A DNA stretch of 55,476 bases from Westiellopsis prolifica IICB1 (lineage in GTDB: Bacteria > Cyanobacteriota > Cyanobacteriia > Cyanobacteriales > Nostocaceae), in NCBI RefSeq assembly GCF_004323185.1, contig NZ_NAPS01000001.1, forward strand, positions 1,206,788 through 1,262,263. The letters are read 5' to 3'. The notes under the pieces are model-generated. The model was not told the DNA's origin, did no database searches, and saw only the letters and a list, made by a program, of their open reading frames with translations. Both the position numbers and the translations under genes were made by a program. Of this stretch, positions 1 through 8,928 are shown piece by piece (position 1 is the stretch's first letter; each line of letters starts with the position of its first letter).

Positions 1-105
1 TGGGTTCGCCGAAATGATTTTTGTGTGCGCCGAAATGATTTTTGTGTGCGCTGAAATGATTTTTGTGTGCGCCGAAATGATTTTTGGGTACGCCGAAATA
101 GACAG
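1..105. repeat. 21-bp tandem repeat at left window edge
   Basis: About four and a half copies of a 21-bp unit built on CGCCGAAATGATTTTTGTGTG, with the last copies diverging. The array is cut by the window edge, so its full length is unknown. One frame is open through it, but no ribosome site is visible and translation ends soon after the array, so I treat it as non-coding. A related 21-bp array in opposite orientation closes the right edge. Confidence 0.85.
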
Positions 106-224
106 TTGCATTACACTTCATTAACTTACCCAACTTTTTGCTTGACAAAACCGTCCTCAAACCCCAACACTCATAACTCAAATCTGATTTTTCAGACGCG
201 TCGCGGTGCGTCTTTCCCAAACCT

Positions 225-1121
225 ATGACTGTTGTAAAAACTCAACTGCCAAGATTTTTAAATTTTGCTAAAAATCCTAACCTGTCCCAAAAATTAATGA
301 TTGTAGGGTTAGTGATTAGCATTTTATTTATATTTCTAGCGTTATTTGCTCCTGTATTTCAGGCTTGGGGATGGCTACAAGATCCCACAGATTTCTTGAG
401 TAACCCTATTCATAGTCCACCTTCAGCCAAGCATTGGTTTGGTACTAGTCGTCTTGGTTACGATGTTTTCTCACGCACCATATTTGGTATTCAAGCAGCG
501 TTGCAAGTAGTTTTGCTCGCAACAGCACTGAGTATGGTTGTGGGTGTACCTTTGGGGATGGTGAGTGGCTATGTTGGCGGTAGATTGGACAAAACTTTGC
601 TGTTCTTAATGGATAGCATCTACACTCTACCAGGGTTGTTGCTTTCAGTAACACTAGCGTTTGTAGTAGGACGGGGAATATTAAATGCTGCGATCGCCAT
701 TAGTATAGCTTACATCCCCCAATATTACCGTGTTGTTCGTAATCATACCGTCAGTGTCAAAACAGAAGTATATATAGAAGCAGCCCAAGCGATCGGTGCT
801 AATACTTGGCAAGTACTTTCTCGCTATCTGTTTTTTAATGTTATTCAAAGCGTACCCGTACTCTTTACCCTCAACGCCGCCGATGCAATTCTAGTTTTGG
901 GTGGTTTAGGCTTTTTAGGTTTAGGATTACCCGAAGAAGTACCAGAATGGGGACGTGACTTAAAACAAGCTTTAGAAGCATTACCTACAGGTATTTGGTG
1001 GACTACTCTCTTCCCCGGCTTAGGTTTAACATTCATGGTTGTAGGGTTATCACTACTAGGTGAGGGGTTAAACGAATTTGTCAATCCTCGTTTGAGGAAA
1101 GAAAATAGAATCCGGAAATAG
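225..1121 (+). CDS. ABC transporter permease, DppC/OppC type
   Basis: Inner-membrane permease of the peptide/nickel (DppC/OppC) ABC family, 298 aa, a normal length. It has an N-terminal membrane helix (about residues 25-48), the periplasmic segment with HWFGTSRLGYDVFSR that is typical of DppC-like proteins, then five further hydrophobic helices. The cytoplasmic EAA loop reads EAAQAIGANTWQVL (about residues 186-199) and should contact the ATPase. No binding protein, second permease or ATPase lies next to it; the neighbours are an unrelated small ORF and a sugar kinase. It is therefore an orphan subunit, or its partners are elsewhere. Substrate cannot be assigned. The ATG at 225 is kept because the N-terminus fits the family. 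Confidence 0.9.
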   Translation: MTVVKTQLPRFLNFAKNPNLSQKLMIVGLVISILFIFLALFAPVFQAWGWLQDPTDFLSNPIHSPPSAKHWFGTSRLGYDVFSRTIFGIQAALQVVLLATALSMVVGVPLGMVSGYVGGRLDKTLLFLMDSIYTLPGLLLSVTLAFVVGRGILNAAIAISIAYIPQYYRVVRNHTVSVKTEVYIEAAQAIGANTWQVLSRYLFFNVIQSVPVLFTLNAADAILVLGGLGFLGLGLPEEVPEWGRDLKQALEALPTGIWWTTLFPGLGLTFMVVGLSLLGEGLNEFVNPRLRKENRIRK

Positions 1122-1290
1122 TTATGGGATCGGGGAAAGGGGACAAGGGGGACAAGAAATTTTAGATTTTGGATTTTGGATTTTGGATTGAAATCCAAAA
1201 TTCTTTCCGATCGCCGATCCCCAATCCCCGATCCCTGCTCCCCGCTCCCCAATCCCCGATCGCCGATCGCCGATCCCTTATATTTAGTGA
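1122..1290. repeat. G/C-rich GGGGATCGGG-type dispersed repeat
   Basis: Low-complexity sequence made of GGGGATCGGGG, GGACAAGG and their complements. The left part is G-rich and the right part C-rich, so the strand could fold back on itself; TTTTGGATTTTGGATT units lie between. The same motifs recur at 13350-13381, 16700-16900, 24722-24750, 26440-26458 and inside a kinase gene at 44860-45020. Confidence 0.75.
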
Positions 1291-1299
1291 GGAATTTGT

Positions 1300-1497
1300 A
1301 TGAATGATAAACTTTCTTTAGTTGCTGCTACTGCTGGCGGTTTTATGCTTTCTGTTGCTTTGGCTGGTATTTTACGAGGTGCGCCAGTTACATCTTGGCA
1401 GGTACAAGCAAATTTGGGTTCAACTCCAGTGATGTATGTAACTCGAACTACACCATACGCGAGTGAAATAATTCAGAAAAATAGTAATTATAAATAG
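1300..1497 (+). CDS. small hypothetical membrane or exported protein
   Basis: A 65-aa ORF preceded by a GTGAGGAA stretch that can act as a ribosome site. Residues 6-26 are hydrophobic and small-residue rich (LVAATAGGFMLSVALAGIL), a membrane anchor or signal sequence, followed by a short polar tail of about 38 residues. I do not recognise a family. It sits between the ABC permease and the ROK kinase on the same strand, with repeat-like sequence on both sides, so operon membership is uncertain. Confidence 0.5.
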   Translation: MNDKLSLVAATAGGFMLSVALAGILRGAPVTSWQVQANLGSTPVMYVTRTTPYASEIIQKNSNYK

Positions 1498-1575
1498 TTG
1501 GTTGTTGATTGTTGTTTGGACAACTAACCACTAACAACTAACTAATAACTACTAACAATAATTTATGAGATCAGT

Positions 1576-2466
1576 GTGGTGGGAGCAGAAGTAATTGGTA
1601 TTGACTTGGGGGGAACAGCAATTAAACTGGGACGGTTTACAGTTGATGGTACTTGCCTAAAATCCTTGACTGTAGCAACTCCCCAACCAGCAACTCCAGA
1701 AGCGGTGATAGTAAAAATGGTAGATGCGATCGCCCAATTAGATCCACTCAACCAAGCTATTGCTATCGGTGTTGGTACTCCCGGCCCTGCGGATGCAACT
1801 AGGCGTATTGCCAAATTAGCTATTAACCTGCCAGGATGGGTTGATGTGCCTTTGGCGGAGGCTTTAGAAGCGAAAACAGGCAAACCAACTATCCTTGATA
1901 ATGACGCCAATTGTGCAGGTTTAGGAGAAGCTTGGTTAGGAACTGGTCGCCATTTTCAAAATTTTATCTTGTTGACTTTGGGGACTGGTGTTGGTGGGGC
2001 AATTTTTATTGATGGTAAATTATTTACCGGTCATTATGGTGCTGCTGGGGAATTGGGTTTAATCACATTTAACCCAGATGGACACGTATGTAAAAGTGGT
2101 AACAAAGGTTCGTTAGAACAGCAGGTTTCAATTACAGCAATTCGTCGCCGCACCGGGAAAGAACCTTCCGAGTTAGGCGTTTTGGCACAAGCTGGAGACA
2201 ACGACGCCTTAAATTTTTGGCAAGAATACGGTAGAAATTTAGGTATTGGTTTAACAAGTTTAATTTACGTACTGACACCACAAGCGATCGTCATTGGTGG
2301 TGGTGTCAGTGCTAGCGCTAACTTTTTTTTACCAGCAGCCAAAGCAGAAATCGAGAAACGAGTTTTATCTACATCTCGCCTAGATTTACAAATCTTACCA
2401 GCCGAATTAGGTAATGCTGCGGGAATGCTGGGTGCTGCGAAATTGGCGTGGGAGTGTGGGAAGTAA
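1576..2466 (+). CDS. ROK-family sugar kinase (glucokinase-like)
   Basis: 296-aa kinase of the ROK family, probably phosphorylating glucose or a related hexose with ATP. The N-terminal phosphate loop is IGIDLGGTAIKLG (about residues 6-18). The sugar-binding and catalytic motif LDNDANCAGLGE lies near residues 112-123 and LGTGVGGAIF near 135-144. In the family the zinc site has four cysteines; here the segment reads HVCKSGNKGSLEQ, so only the first Cys remains and structural zinc is doubtful. The C-terminus has the expected IVIGGGVSAS motif. Start is GTG 1576 or the adjacent GTG 1579; no ATG fits. An ATG at 1565 is out of frame. Confidence 0.88.
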   Translation: MVGAEVIGIDLGGTAIKLGRFTVDGTCLKSLTVATPQPATPEAVIVKMVDAIAQLDPLNQAIAIGVGTPGPADATRRIAKLAINLPGWVDVPLAEALEAKTGKPTILDNDANCAGLGEAWLGTGRHFQNFILLTLGTGVGGAIFIDGKLFTGHYGAAGELGLITFNPDGHVCKSGNKGSLEQQVSITAIRRRTGKEPSELGVLAQAGDNDALNFWQEYGRNLGIGLTSLIYVLTPQAIVIGGGVSASANFFLPAAKAEIEKRVLSTSRLDLQILPAELGNAAGMLGAAKLAWECGK

Positions 2467-2622
2467 TGTAGAGACGCGATTCATCGCGTCTGGGAGTGTG
2501 GGAATAAACCTAACCATGTTACGAAAAGTAAACATGACTAAAATCCTTACTAATAGCCAATGACAAGTGACAAATAACGACCCCAACGAGTAGAGACGAG
2601 CCATGGCACGTCTCTACATTTG
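2464..2622. repeat. two copies of the GTAGAGACG hairpin repeat
   Basis: Two members of the dispersed GTAGAGACG...CGTCTCTAC hairpin family lie in the convergent gap after the ROK kinase. One near 2468-2491 has inner stem CGATTCATCG; one near 2591-2619 surrounds CCATGG. The first starts directly at the ROK stop codon and may serve as a transcription terminator for it. Confidence 0.65.
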
Positions 2623-2645
2623 TGCTGACTTACTTACTAACCAAC

Positions 2646-4838
2646 TTATTCAAGTTTTTTCAAGTCTAGGAGAACTTCAGTTGCAGAGTGATAGCGATCG
2701 CTAAAATGATACCGCACCATTTTATCCAAAATTTCTGCTAACTTCTCACTAATTTTTACCCCATGGCGCCATTCTACAGTCCCAGTTTCAGGATGAGGGT
2801 GAAGTTCGTGTGGTGGGATTCCGGTAATTGCTTGAATCGCAATCATCCCCAAAGCATAAATATCACTGGATAATCGAGGATGACCAGCAAATTGTTCTGG
2901 TGGTGCATAACCGCGTGTACCAATGGCTACTGTAGCTAATTCGGTTTGTTCACTAGATTTTGGTTGCATCATTTTTACTGCACCAAAATCAATTAGCACT
3001 AAGCGATTATCTGTATCAGACCTAATAATATTACTCGGTTTAATATCCCGATGAATCACACGGTGTTCGTGAACAAATACCAAAACTTCTAATATCCCTT
3101 TTAACATCTCGATGAGATCAGATTCAGTTTTGATATTGTGATGTGGTGGTAATTCATCACTCAACGCATGTCCAGAAATATATTCTTGTACTAAATAAAA
3201 TTCGTTGTTCTCTTCAAAATATGCTAATAATTCTGGAATTTGATGATGCTTCCCTAAGACTTCTAAAATATCTGCTTCTGCATCAAATAATCTTCTCGCA
3301 ACTTGCATAAATCTAGTATCTCGTCGAGCCGGCATTAATTGTTTGACAACACAAATTGGATTTCCCGGACGCTGGGTATCTTTTGCTAAATAAGTACAAC
3401 CAAATCCACCCGAACCAAGTACTTTATGAATCTGATAACGTCCACCTAAAAGAAAATCACCAGTGACTTTTTCTGGGTTATTACTTGTGCTGTCAGAATG
3501 AACGTGTTTGTCATAAATGCGTGTCGTTTCTTTTAAAAGTGTATTTAATTGTTCTATTGCTTCTTTTTGTTTTTCAACTTGTAAAATAATTACTTTAGTT
3601 TGTTGTTGAGTTTGGTAAGTACTGTAAGCCATAACACTTACACCACTCAACACTAAAGCTACAGCAGGTGGTATTATTGGCAACCATGCCCCTTGCAAAA
3701 ATAGCAAATAGCAAACACCCACTAAACCACCTAAAGACACACTACCAGCTAAACCCAAACGTACAGGATATCGCAGTCGCCATGCTAAAACACCGCCTAC
3801 CATCGACCATCCCCACACCCAAACAGCTTCAGCCCAGTTTGGTAAGTACCAAATTAGATGGCGATCGCTCAATACTGTACTGATAATCTGACTTGCAACC
3901 TGTGCATGAATAAACACAGGAGCTATCCTCGGCGGATACTTAGCTGAACTACTGTAAGGTGTATAAAAACCTGGGTGAACACTACGGGCAGTAGTACCAA
4001 TAATCACGAGACGGTCTTTAATCCAATTGGGGTCTACCTGGTTCTGTAAAATTTGTGTGACAGTAACTTGTTTAGCAAATTGAGATGGATCACGGTAATT
4101 TAATAGAATCTGATAACCTGCTGCGTCTATATTTTCATAGCCACCTGCATCTTTTGATAAACGCGGAAATAGAGTTTTACCTAAATAAAAATGGTTCTGA
4201 TCAGGGAAACTATATTTAATGCCTTGTTTTTCTAGGTAATTAATAGCTAATAGGGCTGCAAAAGAAAATCGTGTTTGACATTTTTTGTCATTGGAACCAG
4301 CGAATAACAAACTGCGACGCACAATCACATCTTCAGTGTCAGAAATTACATCACTAAAGCCGACTTGGTCTTTGGGAAAATTTGGTGGTGGAGGAATTTC
4401 TGGACTGCCCATACTGCTGAATGTGCAGTAAGTGATAACATTATCTAGATTGGCAAGACCAGCCCCTAAATTTTTCTGTTTGGAACGATCAATACTTAAC
4501 CCAATCACACGTGGTCGATAAGACTGGATTTTAACTAATAGCTGATTGATAATTTGATCTGGCAGAGAAAAATCTTGTGATCCCAAATCCTCTTCAGTGA
4601 CACTAACTATTAACAGGTGAGGATCTGGTGCTTCAGCAGGGCGTAGCCGTATTATTTGGTCATAAGCACTTAATTCCCAAGTTTGCAACCATTTTAGATG
4701 GCGAACTCCCAGCACCAAAACAGTAACTCCCACACTAGTGATAAAAATAGTTTGCAGCCAACTTCTAGTAGTGGTGTCCTGAGAACCCCTATCTTTTATC
4801 GTTAAAGCAGTGCGGAGTTTCCTGAATAGTGTAATCAC
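2646..4838 (-). CDS. CHASE2-sensor Ser/Thr protein kinase
   Basis: 730-aa membrane receptor kinase. A transmembrane helix (about residues 28-45) is followed by an extracytoplasmic CHASE2 domain (about 50-335, starting near TWELSAYDQIIRLRP). Two to three membrane helices follow (about 335-405), then a coiled-coil linker (about 415-440) and a cytoplasmic Hanks-type kinase (about 463-728). The kinase has a glycine loop GSGGFGCTYLA, the lysine in CVVKQL, the catalytic loop HRDIKPSNII and LIDFGAV in place of DFG-x. All catalytic residues appear present. The signal sensed and the targets are unknown. It is transcribed divergently from the epimerase gene across 161 bp. CHASE2-kinases are common in filamentous cyanobacteria. 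Confidence 0.92.
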   Translation of the reverse strand: MITLFRKLRTALTIKDRGSQDTTTRSWLQTIFITSVGVTVLVLGVRHLKWLQTWELSAYDQIIRLRPAEAPDPHLLIVSVTEEDLGSQDFSLPDQIINQLLVKIQSYRPRVIGLSIDRSKQKNLGAGLANLDNVITYCTFSSMGSPEIPPPPNFPKDQVGFSDVISDTEDVIVRRSLLFAGSNDKKCQTRFSFAALLAINYLEKQGIKYSFPDQNHFYLGKTLFPRLSKDAGGYENIDAAGYQILLNYRDPSQFAKQVTVTQILQNQVDPNWIKDRLVIIGTTARSVHPGFYTPYSSSAKYPPRIAPVFIHAQVASQIISTVLSDRHLIWYLPNWAEAVWVWGWSMVGGVLAWRLRYPVRLGLAGSVSLGGLVGVCYLLFLQGAWLPIIPPAVALVLSGVSVMAYSTYQTQQQTKVIILQVEKQKEAIEQLNTLLKETTRIYDKHVHSDSTSNNPEKVTGDFLLGGRYQIHKVLGSGGFGCTYLAKDTQRPGNPICVVKQLMPARRDTRFMQVARRLFDAEADILEVLGKHHQIPELLAYFEENNEFYLVQEYISGHALSDELPPHHNIKTESDLIEMLKGILEVLVFVHEHRVIHRDIKPSNIIRSDTDNRLVLIDFGAVKMMQPKSSEQTELATVAIGTRGYAPPEQFAGHPRLSSDIYALGMIAIQAITGIPPHELHPHPETGTVEWRHGVKISEKLAEILDKMVRYHFSDRYHSATEVLLDLKKLE

Positions 4839-4999
4839 GGTTTGATGGCTATAGCCAGAATATGGTAGATGGTGCAGACGGGTAATTTTAAATTATCCCA
4901 AGTATTTATCAATGTAGCAATTGGTTGCTCTTTGGCGTGACATCCCTAACGAGGTGATAATTAACGCTGTTGGTTTTGGTAAACGAGAGTAAGAAATTT

Positions 5000-6175
5000 A
5001 TGGAGTATGATCTCAAAGCCTTAGCAGAACTTTACAAAAACACACTGTTTAACGATGTACTTCCTTTTTGGGAAAAACATTCCTTGGACTGGGAGTACGG
5101 CGGCTATTTTACCTGCCTAGATCGCCAAGGTAAAGTTTACGATACAGATAAATTTATCTGGTTGCAAAATCGCCAAGTGTGGACTTTTTCGATGCTTTGC
5201 AATCAGCTAGAAAAACGCGAAAATTGGTTAAATATTGCTCGCAACGGTGCTAATTTTCTCGCCCATCACGGTAGAGATGTTGATGGTAACTGGTACTTTG
5301 CCCTAACTCGTGCAGGTGAACCACTAGTACAACCTTACAATATTTTTTCTGATTGTTTTGCAGCAATGGCATTTAGTCAATATGCGCTTGCTTCTGGGGA
5401 AGATTGGGCAAAAGATGTAGCAATGCAAGCTTATAATAACGTTTTGCGGCGTCAAGATAACCCGAAGGGTAAATATACCAAAACCTATCCCGGCACACGT
5501 CCGATGAAATCTTTAGCTGTGCCAATGATTTTAGCTAATCTAACTTTAGAAATGGAATGGTTGCTATCTAGTGAAATTTTGGAAAATGTTCTAGCTGCAA
5601 CTGTTCAGGAAGTGATGACTGATTTTTTAGATCAACAAAAGGGTCTAATGTATGAAAGTGTTGGTTCCGATGGTTCCCATATTGATTGTTTTGAAGGAAG
5701 ATTAATTAACCCTGGTCATGGTATTGAAGCAATGTGGTTTATTATGGACATTGCCCGTCGTAAAAACGATACCAAAACTATTAATCAAGCCGTTGATGTG
5801 ATGCTAAATATTCTCAATTTTGCTTGGGATAATAAATATGGCGGCTTATATTATTTTATGGATGCAGATGGTCATCCACCACAACAATTAGAATGGGATC
5901 AAAAGCTGTGGTGGGTGCATTTAGAATCCTTAGTTGCCCTAGCGATGGGTTATCGTTTGACGGGACGGGAAATATGTTGGCAATGGTATCAAAAAGTACA
6001 TGATTACGCTTGGTCACACTTTGCCGATCCAGAATACGGTGAGTGGTTTGGTTATCTCAATCGTCGTGGCGAAGTGCTTTTGGATCTTAAAGGCGGGAAA
6101 TGGAAAGGTTGTTTTCATGTACCGCGTGCCATGTATCTTTGTTGGCAGCAATTTGAGCTTTTGTTGAGAAGCTAG
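5000..6175 (+). CDS. N-acylglucosamine 2-epimerase family protein
   Basis: 391-aa protein of the AGE family, which folds as an (alpha/alpha)6 barrel and interconverts N-acetylglucosamine and N-acetylmannosamine, or acts on related sugars. Family features include [14 protein letters not shown] near the N-terminus, the aromatic QNRQVWTFS segment, GHGIEAMWF (about residues 248-256) and the C-terminal [13 protein letters not shown] and HVPRAMYLC motifs, which carry conserved His and Glu. I chose ATG 5000 because it gives the usual family length and has a GAGAG stretch upstream. An in-frame TTG at 4970 would add ten residues. Substrate specificity cannot be read from sequence. Confidence 0.88.
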   Translation: MEYDLKALAELYKNTLFNDVLPFWEKHSLDWEYGGYFTCLDRQGKVYDTDKFIWLQNRQVWTFSMLCNQLEKRENWLNIARNGANFLAHHGRDVDGNWYFALTRAGEPLVQPYNIFSDCFAAMAFSQYALASGEDWAKDVAMQAYNNVLRRQDNPKGKYTKTYPGTRPMKSLAVPMILANLTLEMEWLLSSEILENVLAATVQEVMTDFLDQQKGLMYESVGSDGSHIDCFEGRLINPGHGIEAMWFIMDIARRKNDTKTINQAVDVMLNILNFAWDNKYGGLYYFMDADGHPPQQLEWDQKLWWVHLESLVALAMGYRLTGREICWQWYQKVHDYAWSHFADPEYGEWFGYLNRRGEVLLDLKGGKWKGCFHVPRAMYLCWQQFELLLRS

Positions 6176-6222
6176 ATTGAACTAGGATTTTTAAAAGAGC
6201 GATCGCGTTGGTGAAAAATAAT

Positions 6223-6250
6223 GTAGAGACGTTGCATTGCAACGTCTCTA
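6223..6250. repeat. GTAGAGACG hairpin repeat, GTTGCA inner stem
   Basis: Near-perfect 13-bp inverted repeat TAGAGACGTTGCA / TGCAACGTCTCTA downstream of the epimerase gene. The outer arms match other family members, while the inner stem differs and is still fully paired. Confidence 0.8.
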
Positions 6251-6325
6251 TAAGGATTTTGAGCGTTGCTGAATTTGGTCATGAATTATGTTTGTGTACA
6301 TATTTGTCTTCGATACGAAATCCTT

Positions 6326-6467
6326 GTAGAGACGCGAAATTTCGCGTCTCTACATTCTGAAATTTCGCGTCTCTACATTCTGAAATTTCGCGTCTCTACA
6401 TTCTGAAATTTCGCGTCTCTACATTCTGAAATTTCGCGTTTCTAATTCTGAAATTTCGCGTCTCTAC
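6326..6467. repeat. hairpin repeat expanded into a 23-bp tandem array
   Basis: A complete hairpin (6326-6353, arms GTAGAGACGCG / CGCGTCTCTAC) is followed by five tandem copies of its right half. The unit is 23 bp, ATTCTGAAATTTCGCG plus TCTCTAC, with one degenerate copy near 6423-6444. The array ends exactly at the prmA stop codon (6468-6470, minus strand). No spacers are present, so it is not a CRISPR. Confidence 0.9.
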
Positions 6468-7442
6468 TTACTTCAAACCATAAGCAAGTGCAACCCACTC
6501 ATCTAATCTTTCACAATCGATTACCTCGAATCCTTCTTCTTTTAAAGATGTTGTGACTGCATCTTCGTAATCGTTGGTGAAACCGGATGTAATCAATATA
6601 CCTGTCTGCTGATCAGTGTGACGCAGCGCCCGCCGAAAGTCAGGGGCGAGGGCAATATGTATCCGCGCTAAAATATTCGCAATTATCAGATCAAAGCTGG
6701 CTGTTGGTTCAATGGTTGCCACGTTATTGATTGTATCTCTGCCTAGCCAATGTCCTAAACTGCTTCCCTGTCCCAAACTCCCTTCCATGACTGTTACCTG
6801 CTGCTCGACCCCATTGCGATGTACAGCGTCATGAGTTGATTGTACAGCAATTGGATCGTTGTCTAGGGCTAATACTTGCGCTCCTAGCTTCGCGATCGCC
6901 ACACTCAGAATACCTGAACCCGATCCTAAATCAAGAACATTCATTTGGGGAACAACATGACGTTCAAGTAGCTGGAGGCTGAGGATAGTTGCTGGATGTA
7001 AACCACTGCCAAAAGCAAGACTTGTCTTCAGTCTCAACGTAACTTCATCTACTGCTTGAGAATGATAGGGCGTATCAGAAGAAAGCACAACAAACCGTTC
7101 GCCGATACGACGAATAATGGGGTTAAGTTCTTCAGAATTTGCTGGTTTTTCATCAAATAGATTTGTGTGAATAGTAGTAGCGAGTTCTACCCGTTCCAAG
7201 GGTGAAAGCAAATCAACAATTTCTGATCTACGTACATTTGTATGAACGTCACACGGTAGATAGAAACAGACAGTAAATGCCCAGCAGGATTGTGTAATAT
7301 CTTGATCTGTGGGTTTGTTTAAGTTAGATTCATTATATTTTGCAATCCGAATATCACTGGTATAGTTGGTTGAGGCAAGTAAGCTACAGACCCAATCGAC
7401 AGCTTCTTCTGTTGTGTTGAGACTTAACTGCATCCATGACAT
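6468..7442 (-). CDS. prmA: ribosomal protein L11 methyltransferase-like, PrmA
   Basis: 324-aa SAM-dependent methyltransferase of the PrmA family, which trimethylates ribosomal protein L11. The SAM-binding motif is VLDLGSGSGILSVAIAKLGA (about residues 165-184), followed by LALDNDPIAV. The substrate-side motif is LIIANILARI, matching the N-I-L-A signature of PrmA. The C-terminal SGFTNDYEDAV segment resembles the usual SGI/GF motif. The N-terminal L11-recognition part is present but diverges from the classical form. It is a single gene whose 3' end abuts a tandem repeat array. Confidence 0.85.
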   Translation of the reverse strand: MSWMQLSLNTTEEAVDWVCSLLASTNYTSDIRIAKYNESNLNKPTDQDITQSCWAFTVCFYLPCDVHTNVRRSEIVDLLSPLERVELATTIHTNLFDEKPANSEELNPIIRRIGERFVVLSSDTPYHSQAVDEVTLRLKTSLAFGSGLHPATILSLQLLERHVVPQMNVLDLGSGSGILSVAIAKLGAQVLALDNDPIAVQSTHDAVHRNGVEQQVTVMEGSLGQGSSLGHWLGRDTINNVATIEPTASFDLIIANILARIHIALAPDFRRALRHTDQQTGILITSGFTNDYEDAVTTSLKEEGFEVIDCERLDEWVALAYGLK

Positions 7443-7614
7443 AATTTTCTTCCTTTGAATTTAGCCGTATTGGTACAAAGAAATCTCACCGAACGGCTTT
7501 GCTGATCGGCGGAAGATATCTGTTTTATCTTATATTATGTCTGCTTCAATAATTGCTGATATTGGTGATCTGAAAGCAACAGCGATCGCTGTTGTTATAT
7601 TCAACATGACATTT

Positions 7615-7644
7615 TTGACGAAGCTGGCTGATTTGGTTTATAAT
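7615..7644 (+). promoter_or_regulatory. sigma70-type promoter for the 7694-8727 pair
   Basis: TTGACG (7615-7620) and a perfect TATAAT (7639-7644) are separated by 18 bp and lie about 50 bp upstream of ATG 7694. This is the clearest consensus promoter I saw in the window. Confidence 0.6.
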
Positions 7645-7693
7645 TTACTATAAGCCGATAGATTTATAGTATTTTTATTATTAAGCAATAAAA

Positions 7694-7930
7694 ATGACAT
7701 TAGTCCAAACTATTCATCAAACTAAAAAAGTTAATGATCATGACTTGTGGAAGTTACCAAAACAAGGTGCAGCATTGCTCACGCGGCTATGGTGGCACAC
7801 TAAAGCATATACGACGGTTTTTGGAATTATACTCCTGGCTTTTGCTAGCTTGGGCTTTTTATACATTCATTGGTCAGGGCGAAAGTTAATACAAATTCTT
7901 AAACACAGTACTGTTGTAGAACCAGAATGA
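7694..7930 (+). CDS. small single-span membrane protein
   Basis: 78-aa protein with one transmembrane helix (about residues 38-57, TTVFGIILLAFASLGFLYI) between a polar N-terminal half and a short charged C-terminus. I do not recognise a family. Its stop codon overlaps the next gene's start by 4 bp (ATGA), so the two are translationally coupled, and a consensus promoter lies just upstream. It may be a membrane partner of the PhnD-like protein encoded next. Confidence 0.7.
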   Translation: MTLVQTIHQTKKVNDHDLWKLPKQGAALLTRLWWHTKAYTTVFGIILLAFASLGFLYIHWSGRKLIQILKHSTVVEPE

Positions 7931-8727
7931 CTATCTTACCAAAGCTGCGTGCTGTATCCTATTTAGCTCCTAATCAGTTCGGATTATACCAGGAAATAAC
8001 AGCTTATTTAGGGCGGGTTTTAGGATTGGAAATACAGCTGTATCAAGGAGAATGCGATCCCTTGGAAGATCCACTACTTTTGCAAGACCAAATAGACCTG
8101 GTATTTATTTGTGGACTACCACTGATTCGCTTCTGTCAAGTGGTATCAGACCAATTGCAGACATTGGTTGCTCCTGTGATGCAGTTATCTCGATATTACA
8201 ACCGTCCCATTTATTTTGCAGATGTAATTGTCAATGCTGATAGTGATATCAAAGTATTTGCAGATTTGGCAGGAGGAATCTTTTGCTACAATGATCCTGG
8301 TTCTAACAGTGGTTACAATCTGCTCCGCAATCAATTAGCTCAACAAAGATATCCCTTAAATTTTTTTGGCAAAACGATACAATCAGGTTCTCATCATTGT
8401 TCAATTCGTTGGGTAGTTGAGGGAATAGCAGACTGTGCAGCGATTGACAGTGTAGTTTTGGAACAAGAATTACGCGACTTTCCTGAGTTGTCACAACATT
8501 TGCGTGTGGTAGAAGTACTTGGACCATCTCCCATGCCACCATTGGTAGTAGCACAGCGTTTGGGTGTATCTTTGATTCGGAAGATGCAATCAGCACTACT
8601 TCAACCAGATGTAGAATTGCAAAGGGCAATGGAACAAGTAGGAGTTAAGCGTTTTGCCACAGTTGAATTAGAAGATTATACGGTACTAGGACACATATAC
8701 AACTTGGGATTAAAAGTGACGATCTGA
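7927..8727 (+). CDS. PhnD/SsuA-like substrate-binding protein
   Basis: 266-aa protein of the PhnD-like periplasmic-binding fold (phosphate/phosphite/phosphonate type). Typical segments are the N-terminal VSYLAPNQFGLYQEITAYLG, a middle DLAGGIFCYNDPGSNSGYN where PhnD proteins read G..F...DP.S.SG, and a C-terminal LGPSPMPPLVVAQRL. No signal peptide or lipobox is visible, which is odd for a transporter binding protein. It may therefore work in the cytoplasm as a sensor, or be held at the membrane through the overlapping small membrane protein. No permease or ATPase genes of a phosphonate system are adjacent. Confidence 0.8.
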   Translation: MTILPKLRAVSYLAPNQFGLYQEITAYLGRVLGLEIQLYQGECDPLEDPLLLQDQIDLVFICGLPLIRFCQVVSDQLQTLVAPVMQLSRYYNRPIYFADVIVNADSDIKVFADLAGGIFCYNDPGSNSGYNLLRNQLAQQRYPLNFFGKTIQSGSHHCSIRWVVEGIADCAAIDSVVLEQELRDFPELSQHLRVVEVLGPSPMPPLVVAQRLGVSLIRKMQSALLQPDVELQRAMEQVGVKRFATVELEDYTVLGHIYNLGLKVTI

Positions 8728-8786
8728 AATATCGCGATCGCGAAAAAACCTATCTAGTAGTCTATCGCATTAATTATGAGGTTTAT

Positions 8787-8820
8787 AGATCCCCGATGAC
8801 TCTTGCGAAGTCGGGGAGCT
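8787..8820. terminator. GATCCCCGA...TCGGGG hairpin
   Basis: Inverted repeat CCCCGA / TCGGGG with a short loop, 60 bp after the PhnD-like gene. It has the same arms as the stronger hairpin at 52199-52233. There is no clear U-tract, so terminator function is tentative. Confidence 0.4.
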
Positions 8821-8928
8821 GAATACCCGATCGCATGATCGTCAGAAAATTGACACATTTGTGTCATAGCGATCGCACAAAATAAAATTATAGGAATATT
8901 AATAATTTTTGAGTTTCCTTTCTAGGAG

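Noticed and set aside
1-120. Open frame through the left-edge 21-bp array (AEMIFVC repeats)
   Set aside because: The array period is a multiple of three so any frame stays open; no start signal, and it stops directly after the array. Cannot be excluded fully because the edge is cut.
6326-6467. CRISPR-like repeat array
   Set aside because: Units are contiguous with no variable spacers, and no cas genes are present. The same applies to the arrays at 10886, 29641 and both edges.
7537-7653. 38-aa hydrophobic ORF on the plus strand
   Set aside because: No ribosome site at a usable distance, and it overlaps the consensus promoter at 7615-7644.
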